The notes under the pieces were generated by a model that had not been told where the DNA came from, did not search any database, and was given only the letters and a program-made list of their open reading frames with translations. DNA of 64,000 nt, taken from Cyanobacteriota bacterium. GTDB taxonomy: Bacteria > Cyanobacteriota > Cyanobacteriia > Cyanobacteriales > Microcoleaceae. Shown here one piece after another: positions 17,964-27,512 of this stretch (within the stretch, counting starts at the first letter, position 1; each line of letters starts with the position of its first letter). The DNA lies in assembly GCA_025362325.1 (NCBI GenBank), contig JANYGO010000158.1:1-64000 (forward strand), written 5' to 3'. The position numbers were made by a program, and so were the translations under genes.

Positions 17964-20363
17964 TTAGAATCGCTCACCAATCCCAAAGTGAATTTGATTG
18001 TCGCCACTGTCGTTGATACCGTAATCGATCCGGATCGGGCCTAAAGGAGATTGAATCCGCACGCCGAGACCGTAACCGTAACCGCTACCGGGCTTTCTGC
18101 GGACACCAGCCGGGTCGCCGGGGACATCTTTGCCTGTACCCAAATCAGTGCCAGCATCCAAAAATAGTGCTCCGCCGATAAACGAAATAATCGGGAAACG
18201 GTACTCAACGCTGCCTTCTAGGAAGCTGCGGCCGGCTCCCAGGTCGCCTTCGTTGTATCCGCGCACCGAGTTGGCGCCGCCCAAAGCAAAAGCTTCGTAG
18301 GGAGGCAAATCTCCGAATATGGTGCCGGCTTTAAAACTGAATGCCAGGGTTTGAGGGCCTTTTGTAAAGTTGGTGTACTTGACTGGTAGGTAAAAGTTGT
18401 AGCTGGCCCGCAGGCGGTTGAACAGGATGTTTCCGGAACCTACAGGAATAGACTGTTCGACGCCAAACCTGAGCAGGGAACCGCTAGTGGGGCGGAGGGG
18501 GTCGTTGCGCCGATCGCGCACAACACCGGCTTGCAGTGTTGTCAAGTCGTCGTTGCCAGAATTGCTAAAAGTTAACTGGTTGCCGAGTTCGTCCTCGGCT
18601 ACGCGCCTGCCCTTGCGATCGGCAGTTGAGACTCGCTGGTACTGCAAGCCGACTGAAGCAATCCACTCAGAATCGGCAAAAGGATTGCGCGACAGGGGAC
18701 GGGTAAAATTAATGCCGAGTCCGGTGCGGATGATGCGGGGTCGATCGCCATTGGGCAAGAAAACTTCATTTTTTCCACCGTCAAAAATCACGCTGATCGA
18801 TTGTCTGCTAAACGCATTCACCGTATAAGAAGTGCGGTAAGGATCGCCCGCAATCCAGGGGTCAGTAAAACTCAGATCAAACAGCGTTTGCCGTTCCCCG
18901 ATTTGTACTTCAGCCCCCAATTTCTGGTTTCTACCGAACAAGTTTTGCTGCTGGTAACTCAACGTACCGAACAAACCCGTCGCCGAGCTCAAACCCGCAC
19001 CTGCGGCTAGAGAACCAGTATTTTTCTCGATGACATTGACAATTACCCTTGCTTTGCGGGGGTCTGTTGTTCCCGGTTCCAAGGCAAGCCGCACGTCTTC
19101 AAAAATCCCCAAACCAAACACCCGCCTCAAATCCGTTTCCGCCTTGGTGCGGTTAAAGATATCTCCGGGCTTGAGTTCTACTTCGCGGGTGACGACAAAG
19201 CGACGGGTATTGCCTCGAATCGGCTGACCGGTGGCATCCGTTGGTTCTCCCTCCTTGTTCAGGAAGCGGACATCAACGGATTCGATCTGGCCTTCTGCCA
19301 CTAGCAGCGTGACAGTGCCGTCATCTGCTACTTGTGGCGCATCAGTGATTTGGCCCAAAACATAGCCATTGTCTTGATACCACGCATTAATTTTTTTCAC
19401 TCCCTCCTCAAAGCGGCGGAGGTTGAGAATTTTGCCGTATTGATCGCTAAAGCTTTGGTCAATTACGGTTTGGGGGAGCACTTGCTGGCCAGTGATTTTG
19501 ACTCCCCGCAGCACCGGGTTTGCCTGCACGATAAAAGTCACCCGCACGCCCAACGGGGTGTCTTCCGGTACTGCGCGCACGTTTCTGAAAAAGCCTGTGG
19601 CAAAAATAGCGTTGATGTCTTGTTGCAGTTGGGCGCGGTTTGTCGTGCGTCCCGGTTGGGTGCTGATGACTCGGTAAATCTCGCTTTGCAGGTCTCCCGT
19701 CGCCCCGGTGATGGTAACTTCTGCCACTAGCACTTGCGGTTCTGCCGCCCCGGCTGGTGCGGGGGCTGGTCTGGGTTGCGGTACTGCTGGGCCCGAGGGC
19801 AATGGGGGAAGGGTGTTAGTTGGCGGTCTAGCTGGGGCCGGTCTAGCTGGGGCCGGTCTGGGAGGAATTTGGGGGTTTTGGACGATCGCCCCTGATTCGT
19901 CCTGTTTCCGAGGCTCTACCGCAACCCAGGCGGGCGAAACAGCGGTCTCCGAGGGGGGGAGCGGGCTGGCAATTTGCGCGTTTGGCAGGGGATTTTGGCT
20001 GCTAGAGGCGAGGGATGGGTTGGATGCTAGCTCGGGTTTGAGTTGAAGTCCAGCAGGCGAAACCGGGGAGGCCGGTTCTGTGGCTCGGTTTGGGGGTTCG
20101 CGGTCGTTCTCTCCTCTGCCAGGGGCCGCCACTATTTTGAGGGCTTCCGCTTTGCTGTTTTTAGCTGCTTTGCGGTTTTGAGGAGGATTTTGGGTTAATT
20201 CTGGAACGGGGCGATCGGATAATTCGATCGACTCAACTGGGGGAACGGCGGCCAAAGCTTCCTCTGCTGATTCAGAGTAGGATGTTTGGCCGCTTGCCGA
20301 ATTTGATAGTCCGAATGTTGCTGAGACAGTAAGAACTGCCACCAATACAGCAGATAAGCGCAT
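17964..20363 (-). CDS. bamA: Omp85/BamA-family outer membrane protein assembly factor
   Basis: POTRA repeats and C-terminal barrel: GGANSVRGYNEGDLGAGRSFLEGSVEYRFPI ... IRIDYGINDSGDNQIHFGIGERF. Signal peptide MRLSAVLVAVLTVSATFGLSNSASG after internal Met. Confidence 0.93.
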   Translation of the reverse strand: MRLSAVLVAVLTVSATFGLSNSASGQTSYSESAEEALAAVPPVESIELSDRPVPELTQNPPQNRKAAKNSKAEALKIVAAPGRGENDREPPNRATEPASPVSPAGLQLKPELASNPSLASSSQNPLPNAQIASPLPPSETAVSPAWVAVEPRKQDESGAIVQNPQIPPRPAPARPAPARPPTNTLPPLPSGPAVPQPRPAPAPAGAAEPQVLVAEVTITGATGDLQSEIYRVISTQPGRTTNRAQLQQDINAIFATGFFRNVRAVPEDTPLGVRVTFIVQANPVLRGVKITGQQVLPQTVIDQSFSDQYGKILNLRRFEEGVKKINAWYQDNGYVLGQITDAPQVADDGTVTLLVAEGQIESVDVRFLNKEGEPTDATGQPIRGNTRRFVVTREVELKPGDIFNRTKAETDLRRVFGLGIFEDVRLALEPGTTDPRKARVIVNVIEKNTGSLAAGAGLSSATGLFGTLSYQQQNLFGRNQKLGAEVQIGERQTLFDLSFTDPWIAGDPYRTSYTVNAFSRQSISVIFDGGKNEVFLPNGDRPRIIRTGLGINFTRPLSRNPFADSEWIASVGLQYQRVSTADRKGRRVAEDELGNQLTFSNSGNDDLTTLQAGVVRDRRNDPLRPTSGSLLRFGVEQSIPVGSGNILFNRLRASYNFYLPVKYTNFTKGPQTLAFSFKAGTIFGDLPPYEAFALGGANSVRGYNEGDLGAGRSFLEGSVEYRFPIISFIGGALFLDAGTDLGTGKDVPGDPAGVRRKPGSGYGYGLGVRIQSPLGPIRIDYGINDSGDNQIHFGIGERF

Positions 20364-20545
20364 TTTTGTTAACTTTTTTGGGCAATCCACACACCACATT
20401 ATTCGTCATTAGTCATTAGCCATTAGTGATTAAGTCGGTTGAATTTCGCGCTGATCCCAAAAACGGATACAAGCCCCCGACACTGATGAGGGTCGAGTCA
20501 AACATTTTAGACTAAGGTTCAAGCTCCCAGATTCAAAGCTGCAAG

Positions 20546-20579
20546 TAAATCTCAAATCTCAAATCTCAAATCTCAAATC
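20546..20579. repeat. Heptanucleotide tandem repeat (AAATCTC)n
   Basis: aaatctcaaatctcaaatctcaaatctcaaatcg read directly. Confidence 0.93.
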
Positions 20580-20674
20580 GACTGACCGTTAATTGATGAC
20601 TGTTGACCGCTGATTGCTGACATCGAAGGTAGAAGGGTGACAAACTGTGCAATTCTAGCGCATTGTTAAGTGCT

Positions 20675-21403
20675 CTAGACTTTCTGAGCTAGAACCCGCT
20701 GGAGAACTTGCTGGTAAGCGGTTTCTACCGATCCCATGTCGCGGCGGAATCGGTCTTTGTCCATCACACGGGCGTCGGGGTCGGTTTCTGCGTTGTCCCA
20801 GAGGCGACAAGTGTCGGGACTGATTTCGTCGGCGAGAATCAGATTTTGATGTTGGTCGATACCGAATTCCAGTTTGAAGTCTACCAGGGTGATGCCGCAC
20901 TGGGTGAAAAATTCTTTGAGTATTTCGTTGATTTCACGGGCGGCGATTTCTAGTTGGTCTACTTGTTCCGGGGTAGCTAGCTGCATTAACTGCAATCTGC
21001 CGCGGGTCAACAGCGGGTCTCCCAAATCGTCGTTTTTGTAATAAAACTCCACCAGTGGCGGATTGACAATTGTGCCGAGGGCGAGTCCGGTTTGCTTGCA
21101 CAGGCTGCCGGCGGCAATGTTTCTGACGACGACTTCTAGAGGCAAGATGCGGACGCGGCAGACTCGCATTTGGTTGGGCGCGGGCGTGTCGATGAAGTGG
21201 GTGGGTATGCCTTTGGCTTCTAGCATCCGAAACAGGTGGGCGGATATGGCATTGTTGATTTCGCCTTTGCCGGCGATGCTGCCGCGTTTCTGGGCGTTAA
21301 AGGCGGTGGCGTCGTCTTTGAAGTGGGTTAGCAAAATTTCGCCCTCTTCGGTGGAGTAGAGGATTTTGGCTTTGCCTTCGTAGATTTTGCGATCGGGTGA
21401 CAT
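20675..21403 (-). CDS. purC: Phosphoribosylaminoimidazole-succinocarboxamide synthase
   Basis: KIYEGKAKILYSTEEGEILLTHFKDDATAFN, VVVRNIAAGSLCK, LVDFKLEFGIDQHQNLILADEISPDTCRLWD. Confidence 0.95.
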   Translation of the reverse strand: MSPDRKIYEGKAKILYSTEEGEILLTHFKDDATAFNAQKRGSIAGKGEINNAISAHLFRMLEAKGIPTHFIDTPAPNQMRVCRVRILPLEVVVRNIAAGSLCKQTGLALGTIVNPPLVEFYYKNDDLGDPLLTRGRLQLMQLATPEQVDQLEIAAREINEILKEFFTQCGITLVDFKLEFGIDQHQNLILADEISPDTCRLWDNAETDPDARVMDKDRFRRDMGSVETAYQQVLQRVLAQKV

Positions 21404-21568
21404 GGCGATTAATAATCTAGATTAGTTGGAATTTTTACAGTAGCTCGATCGCGGATTATATCATTTTTAATTTTTTATCAGAAAATTGGGTTTAAAACCC
21501 CGTCCTTCGCTTGACGGCTTTATATTTACTAGCATTGCATCTGCCACTAGATATGCTAAAATAGTGAG

Positions 21569-22832
21569 ATGCTAACCATGAATTACCGCTATCGAATCTA
21601 TCCCAGCATCACTCAAGAGCAGTCACTCAAAGAGTGGATGGATGTTTGTCGCGTTGCCTACAACTATGGGCTGCGCGAAATTAAGGATTGGTGCAATAGC
21701 CGGAAGTGCATAGTTGACAGATGCTCTATCAGTCATGAATACATCATGCCTGCCGACAGTCCTTTCCCTAGCGAAGTGAATCAGCTTAATGCTTTGCCAA
21801 GCGCTAAAAAGGTATTTCCCCGATTAGGTGAAGTACCAAGCCAAGTCTTGCAACAAGCTATTAAACAACTGCACCGAGCATGGGATGGGTTTCAAAAAGT
21901 TGGGCATGGATTTCCCAGATTTAAAAAGTTTGGACAATTCAAGTCTTTGTTGTTTCCCCAATTTAAACAGAATCCAGTGCCGGGGGTACATATTGCCTTG
22001 CCTAAGTTGGGGCCCATTCCAATTAACACGGGCAATCGCCCGATACCAAGTGGGTTTGTGGTTAAGCACGTTCGGATAATTAACAAGACTGATATTTGGT
22101 ACGAAGAATGTCAATATCCAATGCGATGTTAGTGTTCCCAACCCTATGCCTCATGGACATCCAATTGGGGTAGACGTTGGACTTTCCAAGTTTTTGGCAA
22201 CTAGCGACGGTGTTCTTGTAAAATCGCCGAAGTTCTTGAAAGTGATGCAAAGCGAGCTGAAATTGCTGCAACGCAGACTTTCTAGAAAGAAGAAGCGGTC
22301 TAAAAATTACGAGAAACAACGAATCAAAGTTGCTAGACTCCACCACACGATTGACAACACCCGTAAGGATTTTCACTTCAAACAGGCTCACGCCCTTTGC
22401 GGGGCTGGTGATATGGTCTTCGTGGAAGACTTGGATTACCGAACTCTTGCTCAAGGGATGCTTGGGAAACAGATGCTGGATGCTGGTTTTGGACAATTCC
22501 GAACTATCACCAAGTACGTGTGTTGGAAGCGTGGTAAGTTTTTTGGGGAGGTCAACGCTAGGGGGACTTCTCAAGAATGTCCTGAGTGTGGTGCAACCGT
22601 TAAAAAAGACTTGAGTGTTAGAGTACATCATTGTCAAGAATGTGGATTCATTGCCGATAGAGATGTGGCTAGTGGACAAGTAATCAGAAATAGAGGAATA
22701 GAATTAATTAGTACGGCGGGACACGTCGGAATCCAAAACGCCTATGCAGACGGTTTGCCGGGGGCTGAGGTATCTCAGTCTAGGTCAAAGTCGAAAACCC
22801 GCAAGGGAACAACTAGGAAATCTTTGAAGTAA
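21569..22832 (+). pseudogene. tnpB: IS200/IS605- or IS607-type TnpB (RuvC-like) split by a frameshift
   Basis: ORF 21569-22132 (N-term MNYRYRIYPSITQEQ...) and ORF 22146-22832 (GVDVGLSKFLATSDG, VFVEDLDY, CPECGA...CQECGFIADRDVASGQVI). The two frames connect near 22100 (VNIQCDVSVPNPMPHGHPIGVDVG). Confidence 0.88.
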
Positions 22833-22958
22833 TTCAAAGAAGCTCCGTGCCTTGACAGTCGGAGTCATGTCACTTTCGATTGAATAATTGGCAACGACTG
22901 ATTCTGTATGGGTTTCGAGCTGACCTACAGTTGCAGTCTTTTTTTTAACCTGCATCAC

Positions 22959-23017
22959 AGGGGATTTAAGCCCCCACCTTTAGGTGGATTGTTTTTAGGC
23001 TGGGGCTTAAATCCCCT
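22959..23017. repeat. Nested inverted repeat (16-bp perfect arms) downstream of tnpB
   Basis: AGGGGATTTAAGCCCC (22959-22974) and GGGGCTTAAATCCCCT (23002-23017), with inner CCACCTTTAGGTGG hairpin. Confidence 0.9.
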
Positions 23018-23274
23018 GCCTAAAAACGGGATCACTCCGAAGTCAACTGTCAACTGTCAACTGTTAATGCGATGATTGGCTCGATGGGGTCGCAAGCCTG
23101 TGCCCTTAATTCGCTGGGGCGAGTACGCCTCTAGATATATACCGCCAACGGCTGAGGCATAAATGATTCTTGACAAAGCACAATAGAGATTAGACCTGCT
23201 AGGTTCGCTATCCGTGCTGACTGAATCTCCCAAGCAGACTATCGCTTAAAAAACATCTATAAAATGGCTGATTT

Positions 23275-23706
23275 ATGGAAGACAAAAAAATTCATATCCT
23301 TTTGGTAGAAGATGATGAGGTTGATGTGATGAACGTCCGGCGAGCGTTCAAAAAAAATAACATCGTCAACCCGCTCTACATGGCTGCAAACGGATTAGAA
23401 GCTCTGGCTGTATTGCGCCAAGAAAGCAAAACAGAGCCTGCAATGCCTCAAGCGCGCCGGTTGATTTTGCTGGACTTGAATATGCCGAGAATGAACGGCA
23501 TCGAGTTTTTGCGAGAATTGCGGCTGGATGAAACTTTGAGGTCGATTCCCGTGATCGTCCTCACAACTTCTAATGAAGATAGAGAGAAGGTAGAAGCTTA
23601 TAATTTAAATGTAGCTGGCTATATTCTTAAGCCTGTCACTTTTTCTAACTTTGTGGAAGTTATGGGTACCCTCAACAGATACTGGATGCTGAGTGAATTT
23701 CCCTAA
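23275..23706 (+). CDS. Single-domain response regulator (Rcp1-like)
   Basis: IHILLVEDDEVDVMNVRRAFKKNNIVNPLYMAANGLEALAVL...LILLDLNMPRMNGIEFL...VIVLTTSNED. Confidence 0.93.
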   Translation: MEDKKIHILLVEDDEVDVMNVRRAFKKNNIVNPLYMAANGLEALAVLRQESKTEPAMPQARRLILLDLNMPRMNGIEFLRELRLDETLRSIPVIVLTTSNEDREKVEAYNLNVAGYILKPVTFSNFVEVMGTLNRYWMLSEFP

Positions 23707-23826
23707 ATAATGGAAAATTTAAAATAAAAAGTTTCAAGGTGGCTTTTGTAATTTTTTAGCGGTGCATTTGTTTTTATTAATTTTTGTAGGTCGCAGCTTT
23801 TTCGGATTAATCCACAATTCGGTGTT

Positions 23827-26800
23827 ATGGACAAACTTATTAAAATTCTGATAGTTGATGACGATGCAGTCGATCGGATGGCGGTGAAACGCTACCTCAA
23901 GTCCGCTGGGATTTCGGTAGAAGTTACTGAAGCAGAAGACTGCGCCGAGGCCATGGCAAAACTCTCGGTCAGCAAAAATTATAGCACTGCGATCGCCCAA
24001 CTATCCAAACTAGATAAATCTCAACATTTAAGCGAGGTTGAGGAGACAGAGAAATCTCTGCTATTAAATCAGATATTTGACTGCAAATTTGACTGCGTAT
24101 TCGTCGATTACCGCTTGCCAGACGGAGACGGATTGACTTTGGTGGAAGCTGTACGGGAATCGGGGCAGAAAGTTCCCTTAATTGTACTCACCGGTCAAGG
24201 GGACGAAGAAATTGCTGTGAAATTGATGAAGGCTGGAGCTTCTGATTATATCGCTAAAGGTAAGATGTCTTCAGAGAGTTTGTCCCGCAGTTTGCACACT
24301 GCCCTTCGCGTTTACCGCGCCGAATCTGAGGCGTTTCATACCAGTCAAAAACTTAAGGAAAGCGAGGAACGCTACAGGTTAGTTGTAGAGGGAGTTAATG
24401 ACGGAATTTGGGATTGGGATTTAAGTAAAAATGATGTTTATTGGAACGATCGCCTTTTGGAATTTATCGGTTTGCCCCGAGATCAATTTGGCAGCACTAT
24501 GGATGCTCTCTACAGCCGCCTGCACCCAGAGGACAAGGACGGCATCGTCCAGGCGATCGCAGCTCACTTAGAGCAAGAAATCGACTACAATGTAGAATTC
24601 CGGCTGCTGCACTCATCCGGTGCTTACCGCTACTGCACTTCTCAGGGAAAAGCTCAGCGGAATCCCCAAGGAAAAGCGCTGCGGATGGCCGGCATCATTA
24701 GCGATATTACCGATCGCAAACAAGCCGAAGATGCCCTAGAAAGGGAACGGCAGCAACTGAAACAAATTATTACCTGCGCCCCCGTAGCAATGGCGATGTT
24801 CGATACAGAAATGCGCTATGTAGCTAACTCTAACCAATGGCTGACTCAATTTAATTTTGAGTGGCAGTCCCTGACCCACCTCAGTCATTACGAATTATTT
24901 CCAGATACACCAAATCGCTGGAAAATGTTGTATCAACAAGTGTTAAAGGGTGAGCTAGTTTCTGTGAGCGAAGATCCTTGGGAACGAGCCGACGGCTCTG
25001 TGATGTACCTGCGCTGGGCAGCTCACCCTTGGTACAATCCCGATGGCCAAGTGGGGGGAATGGTGATGGTGGCAGACAAGATTAATGAATTGGTGGAAGC
25101 GCGGGAAAGTGCCCTAGAAGCAAGCCGGGTGAAGTCGCAATTTTTGGCGAATATGAGTCACGAAATTCGCACTCCGATGAATGGGGTTTTGGGCATGGCT
25201 CAATTGCTGCTGCGCGCTCCTCTAGAACCGAAACAGCGGGAGTGCGCTCACACTATTTACCGCAGTGCTGAACATTTGCTGACCGTGATTAATGATATCC
25301 TCGATTTCTCTAAAATTGAAGCTGGAGAAATGCGGCTAGAAAAGGCTGATTTTGATTTGGATGGCTGCATTGAATCGGTGATAGAAATGGTGGCGCCTTT
25401 GGCTGAGGAAAAAGGTCTAGAATTGAATATTTTAGTTGACAGCGCGGTGCCGAGAAAGTTGGTGGGCGACTCGGGCAGATTGAAGCAAATCTTGCTAAAT
25501 TTGACGGGAAATGCCATAAAATTTACCGATGGCGGTCAAGTTTTCGTTCACGTAACTGTCAAGCGGGACAAGCAACTGGCCGATGGCAAACAATGCGCAA
25601 AATTGCTATTTTCGGTGCGGGATACTGGGATTGGAATTTCGCCGGAAGGGCAAACAAAGCTGTTTCAATCTTTTTCTCAGGTAGACGCTTCTCCGACTAG
25701 GCTGTACGGCGGCACGGGTTTGGGTTTGGCGATTTGCAAGCAGTTAGTGGAGATGATGGGCGGTGAAATTGGGGTTCGCAGTTTTCTCGGCAACGGTTCG
25801 ACTTTTTGGTTCGCTGTACCTTTGGAAAAACAGTTGCAAGTTGATCCTCAGACTACCAAACTTGCGGGTAAGAAGCTGTTAGTAGTCTCTGGAAGCGCTT
25901 TGAGGAGGGCCGCGGTACGATCGCTCGCTCAAAGTTGGGGTGCCCGCTGCGACGAGGCAGAAACTGCTGCTGAGGCTTTGACTTGGTTAAAGAATGCCCA
26001 GGGCGGGATTTCTCAGCATTCGGAGTCAGGGGAAAAATGCTGCGATGCGGTGCTTGTGGATTTGCAAATGCCGGATTTGGATGCGGAGGAATTTGGTTTG
26101 AAAGTGCGATCGCTCTCAGCAGTTGGCTTGTTAGTCGCCATGACTGCTTTGCGGGAACAGCCGAAAGCTGAAGCGCTTTGCGGTGTGGGTTTTAGCGGCT
26201 ATTTGAGCGAGCCCGTGCGGCCTTCTCGCTTGCTTGAAGCTTTGCTGACCCCGATAAATGATGACAGCTTGGAGGCAGTTAATACTTGCAAATGGCCAGG
26301 AGTTAATTCTCAATATATTACTCCCAATTCCCCCTCAGCGCTGAGAATCCTCCTGGCGGAAGACCACCCGATCAATCAACAAGTGATTGTCGAACAGTTG
26401 GCTGCTTTAGGCTATGATGCTGACTGTGCTGCTAACGGTCAAGAGGCGCTGGATTTGCTGGCACAAAAGGGCTATGATTTGGTGTTAATGGACTGTCAAA
26501 TGCCCATAGTTGACGGTTATGAAACGACGCAAAAGTTGAGGGAACGAGAAAAGGGCGATCGGCATACTTTTGTGATTGCTTTAACGGCTCACGCAATGCC
26601 GGGAGAACGAGAAAAGTGTCTGGGGGCGGGGATGGATGATTATCTCAGCAAACCTGTGGATTTAGATGCTTTGGCTACGGTGCTCAAAAAGTATGAATCC
26701 CAAAATTTTGAGTTGGAAAATAAGTATGGAGTTAAAAGCATTAATTTGGAAGATCGTCCTCAATTAGAAACAAATTCTACAGAAGTTTTGGAAAAAGCGG

Positions 26801-27255
26801 AGGTTGTGGCTGTGCCTGCACCAAGGGCGATTCCCTACCCGATAGCTTCGCCGCGCGTACTTCAAGCTTGGGAACACGCGGACTGCGACGGACTGTTCGA
26901 CAGGAGCAGATTGGAGCAACTGGGACGGGTTAATATTAAATTGCCCGATCGGCTTTTGCAAGCATTTGTGGGAAACGCACAGGCTGATGTAGCTGCTGCC
27001 AAAATTGCCGTAGAAGCTAGAGATTGGCAAGCAGTGGAATATCAAGCACACCGTCTCAAGGGAACTGCTGCTAATGTGGGAGTTGCTCTAATGTCGGATT
27101 TAGCCGCACAATTGGAGCATCAAGCGCGAGGCTTTAAATCTGAACCGCTAGCTTCGGGATTGTTAACTATTGAGGGGGTTGAGAACATATTATTGAGTTT
27201 ATCCAGTCATTTAGCCAGAGTTCAAGAATTTGTGGAAACTCGAATGTTTGGTTAA
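23827..27255 (+). CDS. Hybrid histidine kinase: REC-PAS-PAS-HisKA-HATPase-pseudoREC-REC-HPt
   Basis: [24 protein letters not shown] (H box), [51 protein letters not shown]...[18 protein letters not shown]-terminal [15 protein letters not shown] HPt. Confidence 0.95.
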   Translation: MDKLIKILIVDDDAVDRMAVKRYLKSAGISVEVTEAEDCAEAMAKLSVSKNYSTAIAQLSKLDKSQHLSEVEETEKSLLLNQIFDCKFDCVFVDYRLPDGDGLTLVEAVRESGQKVPLIVLTGQGDEEIAVKLMKAGASDYIAKGKMSSESLSRSLHTALRVYRAESEAFHTSQKLKESEERYRLVVEGVNDGIWDWDLSKNDVYWNDRLLEFIGLPRDQFGSTMDALYSRLHPEDKDGIVQAIAAHLEQEIDYNVEFRLLHSSGAYRYCTSQGKAQRNPQGKALRMAGIISDITDRKQAEDALERERQQLKQIITCAPVAMAMFDTEMRYVANSNQWLTQFNFEWQSLTHLSHYELFPDTPNRWKMLYQQVLKGELVSVSEDPWERADGSVMYLRWAAHPWYNPDGQVGGMVMVADKINELVEARESALEASRVKSQFLANMSHEIRTPMNGVLGMAQLLLRAPLEPKQRECAHTIYRSAEHLLTVINDILDFSKIEAGEMRLEKADFDLDGCIESVIEMVAPLAEEKGLELNILVDSAVPRKLVGDSGRLKQILLNLTGNAIKFTDGGQVFVHVTVKRDKQLADGKQCAKLLFSVRDTGIGISPEGQTKLFQSFSQVDASPTRLYGGTGLGLAICKQLVEMMGGEIGVRSFLGNGSTFWFAVPLEKQLQVDPQTTKLAGKKLLVVSGSALRRAAVRSLAQSWGARCDEAETAAEALTWLKNAQGGISQHSESGEKCCDAVLVDLQMPDLDAEEFGLKVRSLSAVGLLVAMTALREQPKAEALCGVGFSGYLSEPVRPSRLLEALLTPINDDSLEAVNTCKWPGVNSQYITPNSPSALRILLAEDHPINQQVIVEQLAALGYDADCAANGQEALDLLAQKGYDLVLMDCQMPIVDGYETTQKLREREKGDRHTFVIALTAHAMPGEREKCLGAGMDDYLSKPVDLDALATVLKKYESQNFELENKYGVKSINLEDRPQLETNSTEVLEKAEVVAVPAPRAIPYPIASPRVLQAWEHADCDGLFDRSRLEQLGRVNIKLPDRLLQAFVGNAQADVAAAKIAVEARDWQAVEYQAHRLKGTAANVGVALMSDLAAQLEHQARGFKSEPLASGLLTIEGVENILLSLSSHLARVQEFVETRMFG

Positions 27256-27280
27256 ATATTTAAGTTGTTAGATACGTCGG

Positions 27281-27482
27281 CGATTAGAGTTGGCGATTGA
27301 AATCGCCCCTACACAAACAATGTCCGCCTCCGCGGACTCAAGAAAATAAGGTAATTTTAACCGCACGGTCTAATTATCTTCAACCGGCGTCGGCACGTGA
27401 GTGTCTGTATAGACGCGGTTTCAACCGCCCGGTCTTCAACTGCGGAGGCACGTGAGTGTCTGTATAGACACGGTTTCAACCA
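27281..27482. repeat. Dispersed repeat family A cluster (both orientations)
   Basis: GGCGATTGAAATCGCCCCTACACAAACAATGTCCGCCTCCGCGGACTC then two copies of CACGTGAGTGTCTGTATAGAC(G/A)CGGTTTCAACC. Confidence 0.8.
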
Positions 27483-27512
27483 GTCTTTTATAAAAAATCG
27501 ATGAGTTAACCT

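Noticed and set aside
19332-20046. Antisense ORFs on the plus strand opposite bamA (e.g. 19332-19730, 19708-20046)
   Set aside because: Shadow ORFs from GC-rich codon usage of a well-supported minus-strand gene.
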